A DNA stretch of 28,091 nt, taken from assembly GCA_030431355.1 (NCBI GenBank), contig JAUIJG010000007.1, forward strand, positions 1 to 28,091, in the 5' to 3' direction. The notes beneath the pieces were generated by a model that did no database searches, had not been told where the DNA came from, and saw nothing but the letters and a program-made list of their open reading frames with translations. A program made the position numbers and the translations under genes. This document shows positions 7,938-16,937 of this stretch, one piece after another (the stretch's first letter is position 1; each line of letters begins with the position of its first letter). Source of the DNA: a bacterium (GTDB taxonomy: Bacteria > Cyanobacteriota > Vampirovibrionia > Obscuribacterales > Obscuribacteraceae).

Positions 7938-9221
7938 GTGTCTGGTGAATCGCTTACTATTACTGACAATCGAACGGGACAAACATACGAGTTAGCGATA
8001 ACTGACAACACCATTCGGGCGAATGACCTGCGGCAGATCAAAGTAGACGCCGAAGATTTCGGTCTTATGGCATATGACCCGTCTTTCATGAGCACCGCGG
8101 CCTGCCAGAGCGCTATCACCTTTATCGACGGTGAGCGCGGAATTCTACGCTATCGCGGCTACCCTATAGAGCAACTGGCTAAGGATTCCAGCTATCTGGA
8201 AGCCGCCTATCTGCTCAACGAAGGTGAGCTACCTGACAAGAAACAGCTGGCAAGTTGGACCGAAGACATCAAGAATCATACTTATGTTCACACAAACATA
8301 ACCAAGTTTCTCGAAGGTTTCCGCTACGACGCCCACCCCATGGGCATGATGCTCAGCACCATTAGCGCACTGTCAACTTTCTATCCCGATGCCAAGAACA
8401 TCAAAGATCCCGAAAACCGCTATCTGCAAAGGGTGCGTCTCTTGGCAAAAGCTCCTACAATTGCGGCTTTCGCCTTCCGTCATTCTCGCGGACTGCCGTT
8501 CGTTTTTCCCGACAATGACCTTGACTACATCGGCAACTTTGTGAACATGACCTTCAGTATCGGCGGTGGTCACAAACCGAACAAAGTGCTGCAAAGAGCC
8601 CTAGAGATTCTCTTTATACTCCACGCCGACCACGAGCAAAATTGCTCCACCAGTGCGGTCCGTGCCGTCGGCTCCTCAAATGTGGATCTGTTCTCCGCGG
8701 TATCTGCCGGTATCGCCGCTCTTTACGGTCCTCTGCATGGAGGGGCAAACGAAGCAGTAATAAAAATGCTGGATGAAATCGGCTCGGTTAAGAATGTTCC
8801 GAACTTTATCAAAGAAGTAAAATCGGGCAACAGACGCCTGATGGGCTTCGGACACCGTGTCTATAAGTCATACGACCCGCGGGCTAAATTGATCAAAGAA
8901 GTCGCTTACGAAGTCTTTGAAGAGACCAGCATCAATCCGAGGCTAGAAATTGCACTTGAGCTGGAGCGCATTGCCCTGGAAGAAGACTATTTTGTTTCTC
9001 GGAAGTTGTATCCAAACGTGGATTTCTACTCCGGATTGATCTACCAGGCTATGGGTTACCCGACAGACTACTTCACCGTACTGTTCACACTAGGACGCCT
9101 GCCGGGTTGGTTGGCACAGTGGGAAGAGATGCTGCTTGACGAAGACAAAAAGATCTCTCGCCCAAGGCAAATATACACAGGTGCTGAAGAGCGTCCTTAC
9201 GTTCCGCTTGAGAAGCGCTAA
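7938..9221 (+). CDS. gltA: Citrate synthase (GltA type)
   Basis: Condenses oxaloacetate and acetyl-CoA to citrate, first step of the TCA cycle. From GTG 7938 the protein is 427 residues, the normal length for the GltA family, and begins with the typical SGESLTITDNRTGQTYEL strand domain. The catalytic elements are all present: HADHEQNCSTSAVR (first His), YGPLHGGANEA (second His), MGFGHRVYKSYDPRA, and YPNVDFYSGLIY with the catalytic Asp. The C-terminus reads RPRQIYTGAEERPYVPL, as in E. coli-like enzymes. It is closer to the long Gram-negative type than to the short type of Bacillus. The 226 bp upstream hold no gene; no convincing promoter was found, although TATACT occurs at 7881-7886. Confidence 0.97.
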   Translation: MSGESLTITDNRTGQTYELAITDNTIRANDLRQIKVDAEDFGLMAYDPSFMSTAACQSAITFIDGERGILRYRGYPIEQLAKDSSYLEAAYLLNEGELPDKKQLASWTEDIKNHTYVHTNITKFLEGFRYDAHPMGMMLSTISALSTFYPDAKNIKDPENRYLQRVRLLAKAPTIAAFAFRHSRGLPFVFPDNDLDYIGNFVNMTFSIGGGHKPNKVLQRALEILFILHADHEQNCSTSAVRAVGSSNVDLFSAVSAGIAALYGPLHGGANEAVIKMLDEIGSVKNVPNFIKEVKSGNRRLMGFGHRVYKSYDPRAKLIKEVAYEVFEETSINPRLEIALELERIALEEDYFVSRKLYPNVDFYSGLIYQAMGYPTDYFTVLFTLGRLPGWLAQWEEMLLDEDKKISRPRQIYTGAEERPYVPLEKR

Positions 9222-9398
9222 TCTAGCCAGACTAACGGGGAGATTTCGTCGCTCTTTGCGCATTGCCCCAAAGACAAGTGCGACCATATTTGGTATCGTC
9301 TCAAAGTGGTGCTAGAGAGTAAGTTGTCGAAAGAGACCACAGAGCCAGACAATGAAAACACTTCTATATGTATTTTGGGATTAGATCCGCATTTCTAT

Positions 9399-9749
9399 TC
9401 ATTTGCCTGCAGAAACTTCCCCTTCCAACTCAGTAATCCGCTTTTCTAACGCCAAGATTTTCTGCTTGCTATTTAGAAGATCTCGCAAAGTTGGAGTTCC
9501 AATAGCCAATATGAATAGTCCGGCGAATACAAACGGATGCTCATGAATTACGGAGAGGAACGCAACAGCTCCAACCGCACCTCCATAAACAAAAATTGCG
9601 GCGAGATAGATGATCAACACGATAAAAAGCGACACGAGAATGTAGAAAAGCGGATTGAGAAGAATCAATCCGACCACTGCCCCACTAGCTAGAATTTTTC
9701 CTGTGGAGCTTTCTGGCTTTTTTTGTCTTTGAGCTATCTCATCATTCAC
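9399..9749 (-). CDS. Small three-helix membrane protein with C-terminal coiled coil
   Basis: 116 residues: polar N-terminus, hydrophobic segments at about 17-35, 36-57 and 72-86, then a charged helix with heptad-like spacing (LLNSKQKILALEKRITELEGEV) that should form a coiled coil and perhaps drive oligomerisation. No family recognised. Start GTG 9749 (complement) is supported by AGAGGA about 7 nt upstream. Convergent with citrate synthase. Confidence 0.75.
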   Translation of the reverse strand: MNDEIAQRQKKPESSTGKILASGAVVGLILLNPLFYILVSLFIVLIIYLAAIFVYGGAVGAVAFLSVIHEHPFVFAGLFILAIGTPTLRDLLNSKQKILALEKRITELEGEVSAGK

Positions 9750-10275
9750 GGCATTGTCCTCTTACTGAAAATAGGCTTTGATATCAGAAGTTGATTTGAA
9801 TAACAGAAACTAAGACTTTGGACACAAAACGAACTAAGAACCAGACACTTTGAAATACATCAACTTATCTGCCGTAGCCGACATCATACTACTTACCCAA
9901 ATTTAAGAAGAGAACAACCTAGTTGTTCCAATTTCCAGCAAGACAATTCCGCTCAAGTCAGTTTCCACAAGGGCTTACAGGTTCAGAAGCTGATTATGTA
10001 AGTTTTGATATCAAGGATGGCTACTTCGGCGGTGTAAAAGCACTGAAAAACAAACATGAAAAACACATGAACGCTCCCCAGAGAAATTCCACTGTCCTTT
10101 GCATCACATTTGGTGACTACAAACTCATCTAGCAGGAAAAATCTAAAGAAACAAGATAATCTTGTGCAAGAAATTGGCAGAGCTTTCATCAACCGGAAAT
10201 TCCAGATATTTGAATGATTGAGCTGAAGCCAAAAAGTATAATAGAGTGAATTAAAGAAGGAGGGAAGCGAAAAAG
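9750..10275. other. Gene-poor stretch with two short dyads and a -10-like box
   Basis: No convincing gene. A 69-codon frame (TTG 9923 to 10132) has no Shine-Dalgarno and no recognisable family pattern. Two compact dyads are present: GAACAAC-cta-GTTGTTC at 9912-9928 and ACAAGAT-a-ATCTTGT at 10151-10165, the latter overlapping CTTGTGCAAG (10161-10170). A perfect TATAAT at 10237-10242 precedes the gene at 10276 but has no good -35 box at normal spacing, as in activator-dependent promoters. Confidence 0.6.
10151..10170. promoter_or_regulatory. Overlapping palindromes, possible operator
   Basis: ACAAGAT-a-ATCTTGT (10151-10165) overlaps CTTG-tg-CAAG (10161-10170). It lies about 70 bp upstream of a TATAAT box (10237-10242) that lacks a proper -35 element, a spacing that would suit an activator site. 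Only the symmetry is seen; function is inferred. Confidence 0.35.
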
Positions 10276-10674
10276 TTGAAGAATCTTTCCGAAGCTAAAT
10301 TAGAGCAATCGATTTCCACTTACCTGGACAGTCTAGAAGATTCTGAGTTTAACAATAAAATACGCAAAGTAGTAGATGCCCGCAGAATCCTACCTCTGGT
10401 ATTTGATTGGAGCGGTTGGTTCGGGCTTCGACTAAATGGCGATGTAGTCTGTATCGACTACGAAGATCCAGAGAACGAAGAAGTTTGGACAGACTCAAGA
10501 GTACGACGAATCATGATTTATCGAGGGAGTCTTGAGCATCCCTCCCTCAAAGAACTGGTACAAGATCGACCAGATAACGCAGTAAACTGCCAGTGCTGTA
10601 ACAAAGAGAGGGCTGGACTGGATCAATACATCTGTTATTGCGGAGGATTAGGCTGGATATTGCCTGGTGAGTAG
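10276..10674 (+). CDS. Small cysteine-rich protein of unknown function, possible zinc site
   Basis: 132 residues, hydrophilic, no signal or helix spanning a membrane. The first 95 residues hold a globular-looking domain (LPLVFDWSGWFGLRLNGDVVCIDYEDPENE). The C-terminus carries NCQCCNKERAGLDQYICYCGGLGW, that is CxCC followed after about 13 residues by CxC, then Gly-Gly-x-Gly, which suggests a small zinc-binding knuckle. No family recognised. Start TTG 10276 follows AAGGAGG at 10257-10263; the 12-nt gap is longer than ideal, but no alternative start is better placed. Confidence 0.7.
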   Translation: MKNLSEAKLEQSISTYLDSLEDSEFNNKIRKVVDARRILPLVFDWSGWFGLRLNGDVVCIDYEDPENEEVWTDSRVRRIMIYRGSLEHPSLKELVQDRPDNAVNCQCCNKERAGLDQYICYCGGLGWILPGE

Positions 10675-10698
10675 AGACCGCTGCAGTACACTTTCTAC

Positions 10699-11181
10699 TT
10701 ATCTATCTTTGAGTTCTGCCAGTTTGTCTTGTATCGCATCAGCTTGTTGTGGCATCTTGTGTTTCTTCATCTGCGCAAGTGCCAGCTCGTAATACTTTCT
10801 CGCTTCCTTGGAACTGCCCTCTTTAGCGTAAATTTCAGCGAGACTGCTGTAGCAATACCCCAAAGACCTGTGATTTACTTTCGGGTCTTTGACACACCGT
10901 AAATAAAGCTTCTTAGCCTTCTCAAAGTCGCCTTTCTTTTTGGCGCTATCTGCGTGGCCTTTGGTTCTGATCAGTTGAGTCAAAGGCGACTGAAAGGCAG
11001 GAGAGTCCGAAGACATCGATGGTTGAGGAATGATTTCGATCTTCTTGTCGCTATCTTTCTTCACTGTGCTCTCCTTCTGGCTGTCCGTCTTATCGCCATC
11101 GCTAGCAAAACACAATTCGCTCTGGACGGGGACAAGAATAACCGCAGCAAGCAAAGCAAAATAGCAAGGGCTTTTCATCAT
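10699..11181 (-). CDS. Secreted TPR protein
   Basis: 160 residues. An N-terminal signal peptide (hydrophobic core FALLAAVILVPVQS, then CFASDG) is followed by a Lys/Ser-rich linker, then two TPR units from about residue 75: DSAKKKGDFEKAKKLYLRC and SLGYCYSSLAEIYAKEGSSKEARKYYELAL. It probably acts outside the cytoplasm as a protein-protein adaptor; partner unknown. ATG occurs twice in a row (11181 and 11178). AGGA lies 3 nt before the first and 6 nt before the second, so the second may be used. Convergent with the preceding gene, 24 bp apart. Confidence 0.82.
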   Translation of the reverse strand: MMKSPCYFALLAAVILVPVQSELCFASDGDKTDSQKESTVKKDSDKKIEIIPQPSMSSDSPAFQSPLTQLIRTKGHADSAKKKGDFEKAKKLYLRCVKDPKVNHRSLGYCYSSLAEIYAKEGSSKEARKYYELALAQMKKHKMPQQADAIQDKLAELKDR

Positions 11182-11299
11182 GATTCCTCAAATTCAGAAT
11201 TGCAGTATCCATTTTTGCAAAACACCGTTCGATTTGCAATGCCGTTCAGGGGTCTTCCGGCGCTAGCTCTGAGAACATCAAAAAGCTGGACCGGATAGA

Positions 11300-11488
11300 T
11301 TGAACTACGAACCAGTCGTAAACTTAATTGATAAAGGTTCGCAAATACCTGGGTATTCTATAGAAGCAGAAGAAGCAGACAAAAATCGGTTTGCGATTTC
11401 TGTTCTAATTTGGGACTTAATTGGGAATGAGTCCAGTTCATCTAGAATATATGCATTGGATAGAGGAGTCTTGATGTATAACAGCTAG
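11300..11488 (+). CDS. Doubtful small ORF, possible remnant
   Basis: 62 codons from TTG 11300 with no Shine-Dalgarno. The composition looks protein-like (GYSIEAEEADKNRFAISVLIWDLIG) rather than random, so it may be a small gene or the tail of a decayed one. No family recognised. Confidence 0.25.
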   Translation: MNYEPVVNLIDKGSQIPGYSIEAEEADKNRFAISVLIWDLIGNESSSSRIYALDRGVLMYNS

Positions 11489-11644
11489 TTGCTTGAGAAT
11501 TTACTATTGCCAAGGAAATAATTCAATTTCCATTTTGACTACACGGTTGCGAGCAGCGAAGATGTTAAGAGGAAAGTCCATACAATTACTCTCAGCTAAA
11601 CTATGGCAACTCATGGTAAAACTCTTTAAGAAAGGATAGAGTCC

Positions 11645-11715
11645 GTGACAGTAAGTTATCTGCCTTTTTTAGGTGAATTTATTCTGACCACTACAGATGG
11701 TGCATTTACTGTCAC
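11645..11715. repeat. Perfect 10-bp inverted repeat 51 bp apart, upstream of the transporter
   Basis: GTGACAGTAA (11645-11654) and its exact reverse complement TTACTGTCAC (11706-11715) flank 51 bp just before the transporter start at 11740. Could be paired operator half-sites, a large RNA stem in the leader, or ends of a very small mobile remnant. No target duplication is visible. Confidence 0.5.
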
Positions 11716-11739
11716 CAGGATGCGGCGGCAACAAGCCTG

Positions 11740-13500
11740 ATGGAACAGCTTTTAGTATTCGGTACTCTTGCAGTCATACTGGTTCTCATGGTCACTGGAC
11801 CATTGCGCTACGACATCATTGCCCTTACGGGACTCCTCTTCCTGAGCGTCACCAACATTATTCCGGTTAATGAAACATTCCTAGCCTTTGGGCACCCGGC
11901 AGTCGTTATCGTTGCGGCGATTTTTACCGTGACCAGAGCACTGGAACGATCAGGGTTAATTGAGCATCTGAGTCACCTCTATTCTGGCAACCAGAGCCCC
12001 TCTATGACTATCGCATGCCTCTGTTTGCTTGTGGCAGGGTGCTCGTCCTTTATGAGTAGTGTAGGCGCACTGGCTATCTTTGTTCCGGTATCCATCAAGC
12101 TGGCTACGAAGCAAGGGCTTCCTCCCTCTGCATTCCTCATGCCGATTGCCTTTGCATCATTGCTAGGTGCCATGACTACTTTGATCGGATCATCGGCTAA
12201 CATAATCGTGTCCGAGTTTCGCTTCCGGGAGACAGCCGCGGCATTCCAGATGTTCGACTACACACCGGTAGGAGGTATAACGGCTCTTTCCGGCATTTTA
12301 TTCATGGCTGTTATCGGTTGGAGGCTCCTGCCGACACGTAGCTCTGACTCCGCATCAGGTGACCTATTTCAAATCAAAGATTATGTTTTCGAGCTGAGAG
12401 TAATGGCTGATTCTCCAATTGTAGGAAGTAAACTTAATTCCATTGAGCTGTTCAGCCAGAAAAATCTTGTTGTTGCAGGAATCATTCGCGAAGGGCAGAG
12501 AACTCTAATACCAACAGGAGATTTTGCTATTCTTGCCGATGATGTCCTTGTAGTTGAAGGTGGCTCCGAGCCACTGAGTAAGGTGACAGAGAAGCTCAAA
12601 CTCGAAGTTGTCGGAAGCGAGACTCAATCAGAAGATTTGCTTCGCTCAGATAATATTCGTCTGGCTGAGGCAGTAGTGTTGCCGAACTCTTTCATAGAAG
12701 GCAACTCTATAATCTCTTTACGCCTCCGGAATAATTATTCGGTCAATTTGTTGGCAGTGTCAAGGAATGGAGAGCGCTTAACCGAAAGGCTCGGTGAGAC
12801 CGTATTGCGAGGAGGAGATGTGCTGCTCTTGCAAGGGACCCAGTCTGCGATAAGAAATGTATTCGAGTCTCTCGGCTGTCTGCCCCTCGCCGAACGCAAT
12901 ATCGCCACGAGTGGCGGCAAAATGTTGTCGGTGACTGCAATTTTACTTGCAGCAGTACTTGTCTCCTCATTTGGAATTTTGCCGGTGCAAATAGCTTTTG
13001 TCGCCTGCGCTCTGGCAATGATAATATTTCGATTCGTCACCCTGGAGGATGCATACAATAGCATCAGTTGGCCGATCATAATGCTTTTAGGAGCAATGAT
13101 TCCGATCGGCCATGCACTTGAAACTACCGGTGGTGCTCAGTCGATTGCGGACCAATTACTCAAAATTTGCTCAACAACACCTCCTTTGGTCACACTTGTT
13201 CTGGTGCTGATAATCACCATGATTCTTTCGGATATAGTCAATAATGCAGCGACAGCGATTATCATGTGCCCGATTGCACTCCAACTCGCGCAGTCCCTTC
13301 ATCTGAATCCCGATGCTCTTTTAATGGCTGTCGCAATTGGAAGTTCTTGCGCATTTTTGACACCGATTGGACACCAATCCAATACGCTGGTGCTTGGTCC
13401 AGGAGGGTATAAATTCGGAGACTATGCGAGAATGGGATTGCCGTTGCAACTTGTAATTATAGTGGTGGCAACGTTTTGCCTGGCGACTTTCTGGATGTAA
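11740..13500 (+). CDS. SLC13/DASS-type permease with two central TrkA_C domains
   Basis: 586 residues, inner membrane. The first membrane half spans about 1-196 and the second about 395-586. Between them lie two regulatory RCK_C/TrkA_C domains (about 208-288 and 309-386), each with the strand pattern IVGSKLNSIELFSQKNLVVAGIIR or IEGNSIISLRLRNNYSVNLLAVSR. The re-entrant loop motifs of the family are present as TLIGSSANI (about 147-155) and TPIGHQSNTLVLGPGGYKFGDYARMG, and DIVNNAATAI is the conserved second-half motif. Such proteins are sodium- or proton-coupled symporters for dicarboxylates, sulfate or related anions; members with TrkA_C inserts are often annotated as sulfate or unknown-anion transporters. 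The substrate cannot be told from sequence. Start ATG 11740 has no clear Shine-Dalgarno. Convergent with the J-domain gene. Confidence 0.92.
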   Translation: MEQLLVFGTLAVILVLMVTGPLRYDIIALTGLLFLSVTNIIPVNETFLAFGHPAVVIVAAIFTVTRALERSGLIEHLSHLYSGNQSPSMTIACLCLLVAGCSSFMSSVGALAIFVPVSIKLATKQGLPPSAFLMPIAFASLLGAMTTLIGSSANIIVSEFRFRETAAAFQMFDYTPVGGITALSGILFMAVIGWRLLPTRSSDSASGDLFQIKDYVFELRVMADSPIVGSKLNSIELFSQKNLVVAGIIREGQRTLIPTGDFAILADDVLVVEGGSEPLSKVTEKLKLEVVGSETQSEDLLRSDNIRLAEAVVLPNSFIEGNSIISLRLRNNYSVNLLAVSRNGERLTERLGETVLRGGDVLLLQGTQSAIRNVFESLGCLPLAERNIATSGGKMLSVTAILLAAVLVSSFGILPVQIAFVACALAMIIFRFVTLEDAYNSISWPIIMLLGAMIPIGHALETTGGAQSIADQLLKICSTTPPLVTLVLVLIITMILSDIVNNAATAIIMCPIALQLAQSLHLNPDALLMAVAIGSSCAFLTPIGHQSNTLVLGPGGYKFGDYARMGLPLQLVIIVVATFCLATFWM

Positions 13501-13622
13501 GCTAATTTTTGTGATTCGGTTCTTTACTCAACAAATGTATGTGAGCGCTATACCCCGAAGGTATGTCCGACGACTATCTAGACAGAGCTGGATACCGATG
13601 TATATTCAATTGACAAATAAGG

Positions 13623-14339
13623 CTACAGCCGCCTTTCCTCAAACCAATTGTCGTACTCAGCCCTCCTATCTTTATCAATAAGAACATGAAACGCTTCTGA
13701 TACCAATTTGAACATCACCTCATTTCCAAATTCGACATTGTCCGGGTGATATTTAGAAGACAAAAATCTATGAGCTTCTTTGATCTCCTCATCGGTTGCG
13801 TCTCGACCGACTTTCAGAAAGGCATAGTAATCATAGCGATCAACAATCTCCGGTGGAGGCAATCTCTCAAAACCAGACTTGTCCATTTGCGCCAGTAAAT
13901 ATATATCGCCAACATTCAAGTCTTGATTGACGATACTTTCAATCGCTGCAATAGCTCGAACCAAATTCATGTCTTTAGAATCCATCTGCAGGCAGATTCT
14001 AGCCGCTGTTCTAACCAGCAGGCGAATATGAAGGTAATCCGGGTCCATCCCCTCCAAAATATGCTGTTCTCCTATTGAGCATATGATTTCTACCAGTTTT
14101 GCTTTCTCTTCGGAACTCAAAGCCTGGCAGTTATTCTCAATAAAATCCGCCAGGGACACAGGGTCCTCTAGCGGCTCACTAGTCTGCCCGAAGAAGGGCA
14201 GCCTCTTATTAAACAGTGCAGCAGCTAGTGGAAGAACGTCCTGGATCTCGCCGTCCCGAGCAAGCAAATGGCGCTGAAGCTTCACTTCCGACCAGTTCAT
14301 TGATTGCCTATACAGCACATAGATATTGTTGGCGCTCAT
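13623..14339 (-). CDS. J-domain protein (DnaJ-like co-chaperone) with unknown N-terminal domain
   Basis: 238 residues. The J domain is at the C-terminus (about 168-235): DYYAFLKVGRDATDEEIKEAH, then FLSSKYHPDNVEFGNEVMFKLVSEAFHVLIDKDRRAEYD. The HPD tripeptide needed to stimulate the Hsp70 ATPase is intact. The first 165 residues are helical and unrecognised. Placing the J domain at the end, without Gly/Phe region or zinc fingers, marks it as a class III (DnaJC-like) protein that directs DnaK to a particular client. Start ATG 14339; weak Shine-Dalgarno. Confidence 0.88.
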   Translation of the reverse strand: MSANNIYVLYRQSMNWSEVKLQRHLLARDGEIQDVLPLAAALFNKRLPFFGQTSEPLEDPVSLADFIENNCQALSSEEKAKLVEIICSIGEQHILEGMDPDYLHIRLLVRTAARICLQMDSKDMNLVRAIAAIESIVNQDLNVGDIYLLAQMDKSGFERLPPPEIVDRYDYYAFLKVGRDATDEEIKEAHRFLSSKYHPDNVEFGNEVMFKLVSEAFHVLIDKDRRAEYDNWFEERRL

Positions 14340-14441
14340 CTCTCTATCTAATCACCTTTTACCAGATCCAGGAAGCGGTCGGCTAACCTGGTTTGATCCC
14401 GCCCCATATTAGTCAAAGGCGCTATTGTATCGACGATTCTG

Positions 14442-16847
14442 CTAGTAATGACTAGGTAGCTCTTGAACAGACGAAACCTCTATATTAATCGGGTCTGAAA
14501 AGTAACCAACCAGCGTATTCTTGCGGGTCCTTGCGGATACTCTAAGTTGAAATGTGCCCGGCTGGTCAAATGTCTTGTAAGGAATATCAAATGTCCCTTT
14601 TAAATTGCGTAGAATGATTCTCTTCCCAACATTGGCTTCACTTCCAGGAGCGGATCGTAAATTAGTCTCTCGTGTCAAGAAAAAATAGTTTGGCTTAGTT
14701 ACTTCGAGGAGAACATCTGCAGCATCTTCGATCTTGCTTGCATCGTAGGAAACGGCGCAGCCACTACTTTTATTCACCGTGTAAGAATCAATTGTCTGAC
14801 TATTGTTGCCGCTAATATCGAAGTTTGGTACTAGTTTGGAGTCATCAATCAATCTTACTTGGCCCAGTTCATAAGCTAACTTGTCGGTAGACTCGATGTT
14901 TAGTTTGCCGGTCTTTTCAGAGAATAGCCAGCTCTTCTTTTCACTCACTGGAAATCGGTAAGAATGCCACTTTCCATCGACAAACATCTCGAGATAAAAT
15001 GGATTAATCCACGAATCCAGAGAGCCTCTTCTTGACTCCCAATTTAAAGTTAGAGCATAGAACGGCGCTGGTTCAACTTTCACGCCAGGTATTTTACTAC
15101 ACTTAAGATTGACTTCCAAAAAATCAGCCTTCTCTAAGAGTTCCGGCTCACATTCAAAATTGAACCTATTTGCCTTCTTATTTTCCGGGTCGATGCACTT
15201 AATCTCTTCATCCAGGAACCGATTCTCTGGCAAGTTCAATTTTACAAACCTAAACTGCTTTGAAATCTCATCCCAATAGAGATAGCGATATCCCGGTCTA
15301 TCAAGCCTTCTTAACCTCTGGATACGAACAGTATCCTCAACCAAAAACAAATGCTTAGTCGGGGCATCTAGTTTTGCGGACAAATCTGACGTCATAAATG
15401 GTGGCATGAACATATCTTTCAAGTGCACCCAGTGATAAAAAAGATGGACTCCATACCAGCTCTGAGGCACCGAAAGTATCACAAGCTTTTCACTATTGGA
15501 CTGCTTCTCCAACGCACCCACCGCTTTGTTTTTCAACTCGGACAAAAGGTCGTTTGCTTTCAACCAGGCTCTATTATTAACTTCAATAGACGCTGTAAAC
15601 AGCGCGAGAAAGCAAGTACAAAGGAATAATTGAAGTATGAAGCCAGATTGCAAATAGAACTTCTTATTCTTATGTTTTGGCGGCTCAAGAGCAGCGGGAT
15701 TGATCATAAGGCTGGCAAAAATCATCAATGCAGGAATGCTGCTCACGTATATATGTCTAGTCCCTGCCAGGGTTGGCTCTATCATCCATCGCACCAGTGG
15801 CGGCAACAAACAAATGCACATCCACAATGTCAGAAATGCCATTAGTTGAATTTGCTTCCTGAGCGAATCCGGACTTTCAGTTTTTGACTTGCCAAAGATC
15901 CAGCAAAGAGCCGTAGCTAAATAGAGAACGAAGTAAGAAGTGTATAGCCAGTGGGGAAAAGGAATCAGTTCCCTGTTGAGCGGCACTGCTATGATATCCA
16001 GTCCATGTCCATTTTGCCACTTCCATAGAATGTTTTCCCAGCCTTCCTCCAGAACGCCATAGTAACCTCCGATAGGGGTTTTAAGCGCTATAATTCGAAG
16101 GACAAAGTAAATCCCAAGCACTAACCATAAGGGCCATGTTTGATTTACAGACTCTTTTAGTCGTCTGAAAAAGCCTTGCTGAGCACCGAAAATTGTGAGG
16201 TAAATCGAGGCAACCAGTGGAATCGTGACACCATGTTCTTTACAGAGCATTGACATCAAAGCTAGTATCATCGCAACTGAGAATAGTACCAGTCGCCTGG
16301 AAGAAGACTTCGTGAAACTAATAAAGCAGAAAATTGAACCAAGGTAAAAGACTGCGCAGAGAAGTTCAATCTGCTCGGTAACCCAGTTGACCACCTCTAC
16401 ATGCAGCGGGTGAGCTACGAAAAACAAGGCTGCCAGAGACGCGGTGAGCCTCGCGCTGTGCTTACTGAACTCCGCAACTAGCTGTTTCAGCGTCAGGTAG
16501 ATGAGAATCCCAATCGATGAATGAAGAACTATATTTACCAGGTGATAGAAAAACACATTGACACCTAGCAATTTATAGACTCCGACAAACCATAAAATGG
16601 CAAGCGGTCTGTAGGCGAGTTGATAAGGCGTCAGCTCTTCCAGACATTCAAAAAAGTGACTCGATATCAGGGTAAAAATGCCTGTGTTTCTCAGGTTGTG
16701 CGCGTGATTCAAATTGATGTAGTCATCGCAAACGAAGTCACAGTTTAGAGTATCCCGAAAGCAGAAAAAACTGAAGGCAAACAAGAGCAGGACAACAATT
16801 ACGTCGACAACCTTGAATTTGAATCTAGATTCAAAATCACTGTTCAC
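14442..16847 (-). CDS. GT-C superfamily membrane protein (TMTC/PMT-like glycosyltransferase), large soluble C-terminus
   Basis: 801 residues. The N-terminal half (about 12-425) has roughly ten membrane helices. After the first helix, the loop reads LNCDFVCDDYINLNHAHNLRN: the acidic pair DD in the first outside loop is the catalytic signature of GT-C glycosyltransferases that use lipid-phosphate sugar donors. Further family-like elements are PYQLAYRPLAILWF, FFVAHPLHVEVVNWVTEQIELL and CKEHGVTIPL, which match the TMTC/DUF1736 layout. The C-terminal half (about 430-801) is soluble, mostly beta, and probably outside the membrane. TMTC proteins carry TPRs in this position; none is visible here. Acceptor and sugar unknown. 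GTG start at 16847 without a good Shine-Dalgarno. Confidence 0.82.
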   Translation of the reverse strand: MNSDFESRFKFKVVDVIVVLLLFAFSFFCFRDTLNCDFVCDDYINLNHAHNLRNTGIFTLISSHFFECLEELTPYQLAYRPLAILWFVGVYKLLGVNVFFYHLVNIVLHSSIGILIYLTLKQLVAEFSKHSARLTASLAALFFVAHPLHVEVVNWVTEQIELLCAVFYLGSIFCFISFTKSSSRRLVLFSVAMILALMSMLCKEHGVTIPLVASIYLTIFGAQQGFFRRLKESVNQTWPLWLVLGIYFVLRIIALKTPIGGYYGVLEEGWENILWKWQNGHGLDIIAVPLNRELIPFPHWLYTSYFVLYLATALCWIFGKSKTESPDSLRKQIQLMAFLTLWMCICLLPPLVRWMIEPTLAGTRHIYVSSIPALMIFASLMINPAALEPPKHKNKKFYLQSGFILQLFLCTCFLALFTASIEVNNRAWLKANDLLSELKNKAVGALEKQSNSEKLVILSVPQSWYGVHLFYHWVHLKDMFMPPFMTSDLSAKLDAPTKHLFLVEDTVRIQRLRRLDRPGYRYLYWDEISKQFRFVKLNLPENRFLDEEIKCIDPENKKANRFNFECEPELLEKADFLEVNLKCSKIPGVKVEPAPFYALTLNWESRRGSLDSWINPFYLEMFVDGKWHSYRFPVSEKKSWLFSEKTGKLNIESTDKLAYELGQVRLIDDSKLVPNFDISGNNSQTIDSYTVNKSSGCAVSYDASKIEDAADVLLEVTKPNYFFLTRETNLRSAPGSEANVGKRIILRNLKGTFDIPYKTFDQPGTFQLRVSARTRKNTLVGYFSDPINIEVSSVQELPSHY

Positions 16848-16937
16848 AGTATGGCATCACTAATAAGTTCAAAACGCCAAGCACGCCTGAAGAAAAGCAA
16901 ATTCTACCAGTAGAATTGCCCTGCAGCCTTAAAGGAA

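Larger units (their letters stand above)
11182..11739. other. Gene-poor stretch upstream of the SLC13 transporter
   Basis: Contains one doubtful 62-codon frame (11300-11488, listed separately) and a widely spaced perfect inverted repeat, GTGACAGTAA at 11645-11654 and TTACTGTCAC at 11706-11715. Shorter dyads occur (AATACC-tg-GGTATT at 11344-11357; GGAAAT/ATTTCC at 11514-11531). No tRNA, terminator with a T run, or well-formed promoter was seen. Confidence 0.5.

Noticed and set aside
9923..10132. 69-codon ORF from TTG 9923
   Set aside because: No Shine-Dalgarno, no family likeness, and its start lies inside a dyad; kept only as a remark.
13550..13564. ATACC-ccgaa-GGTAT hairpin between the transporter and J-domain genes as a terminator
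   Set aside because: Only 5 pairs and no T run; too weak to list.
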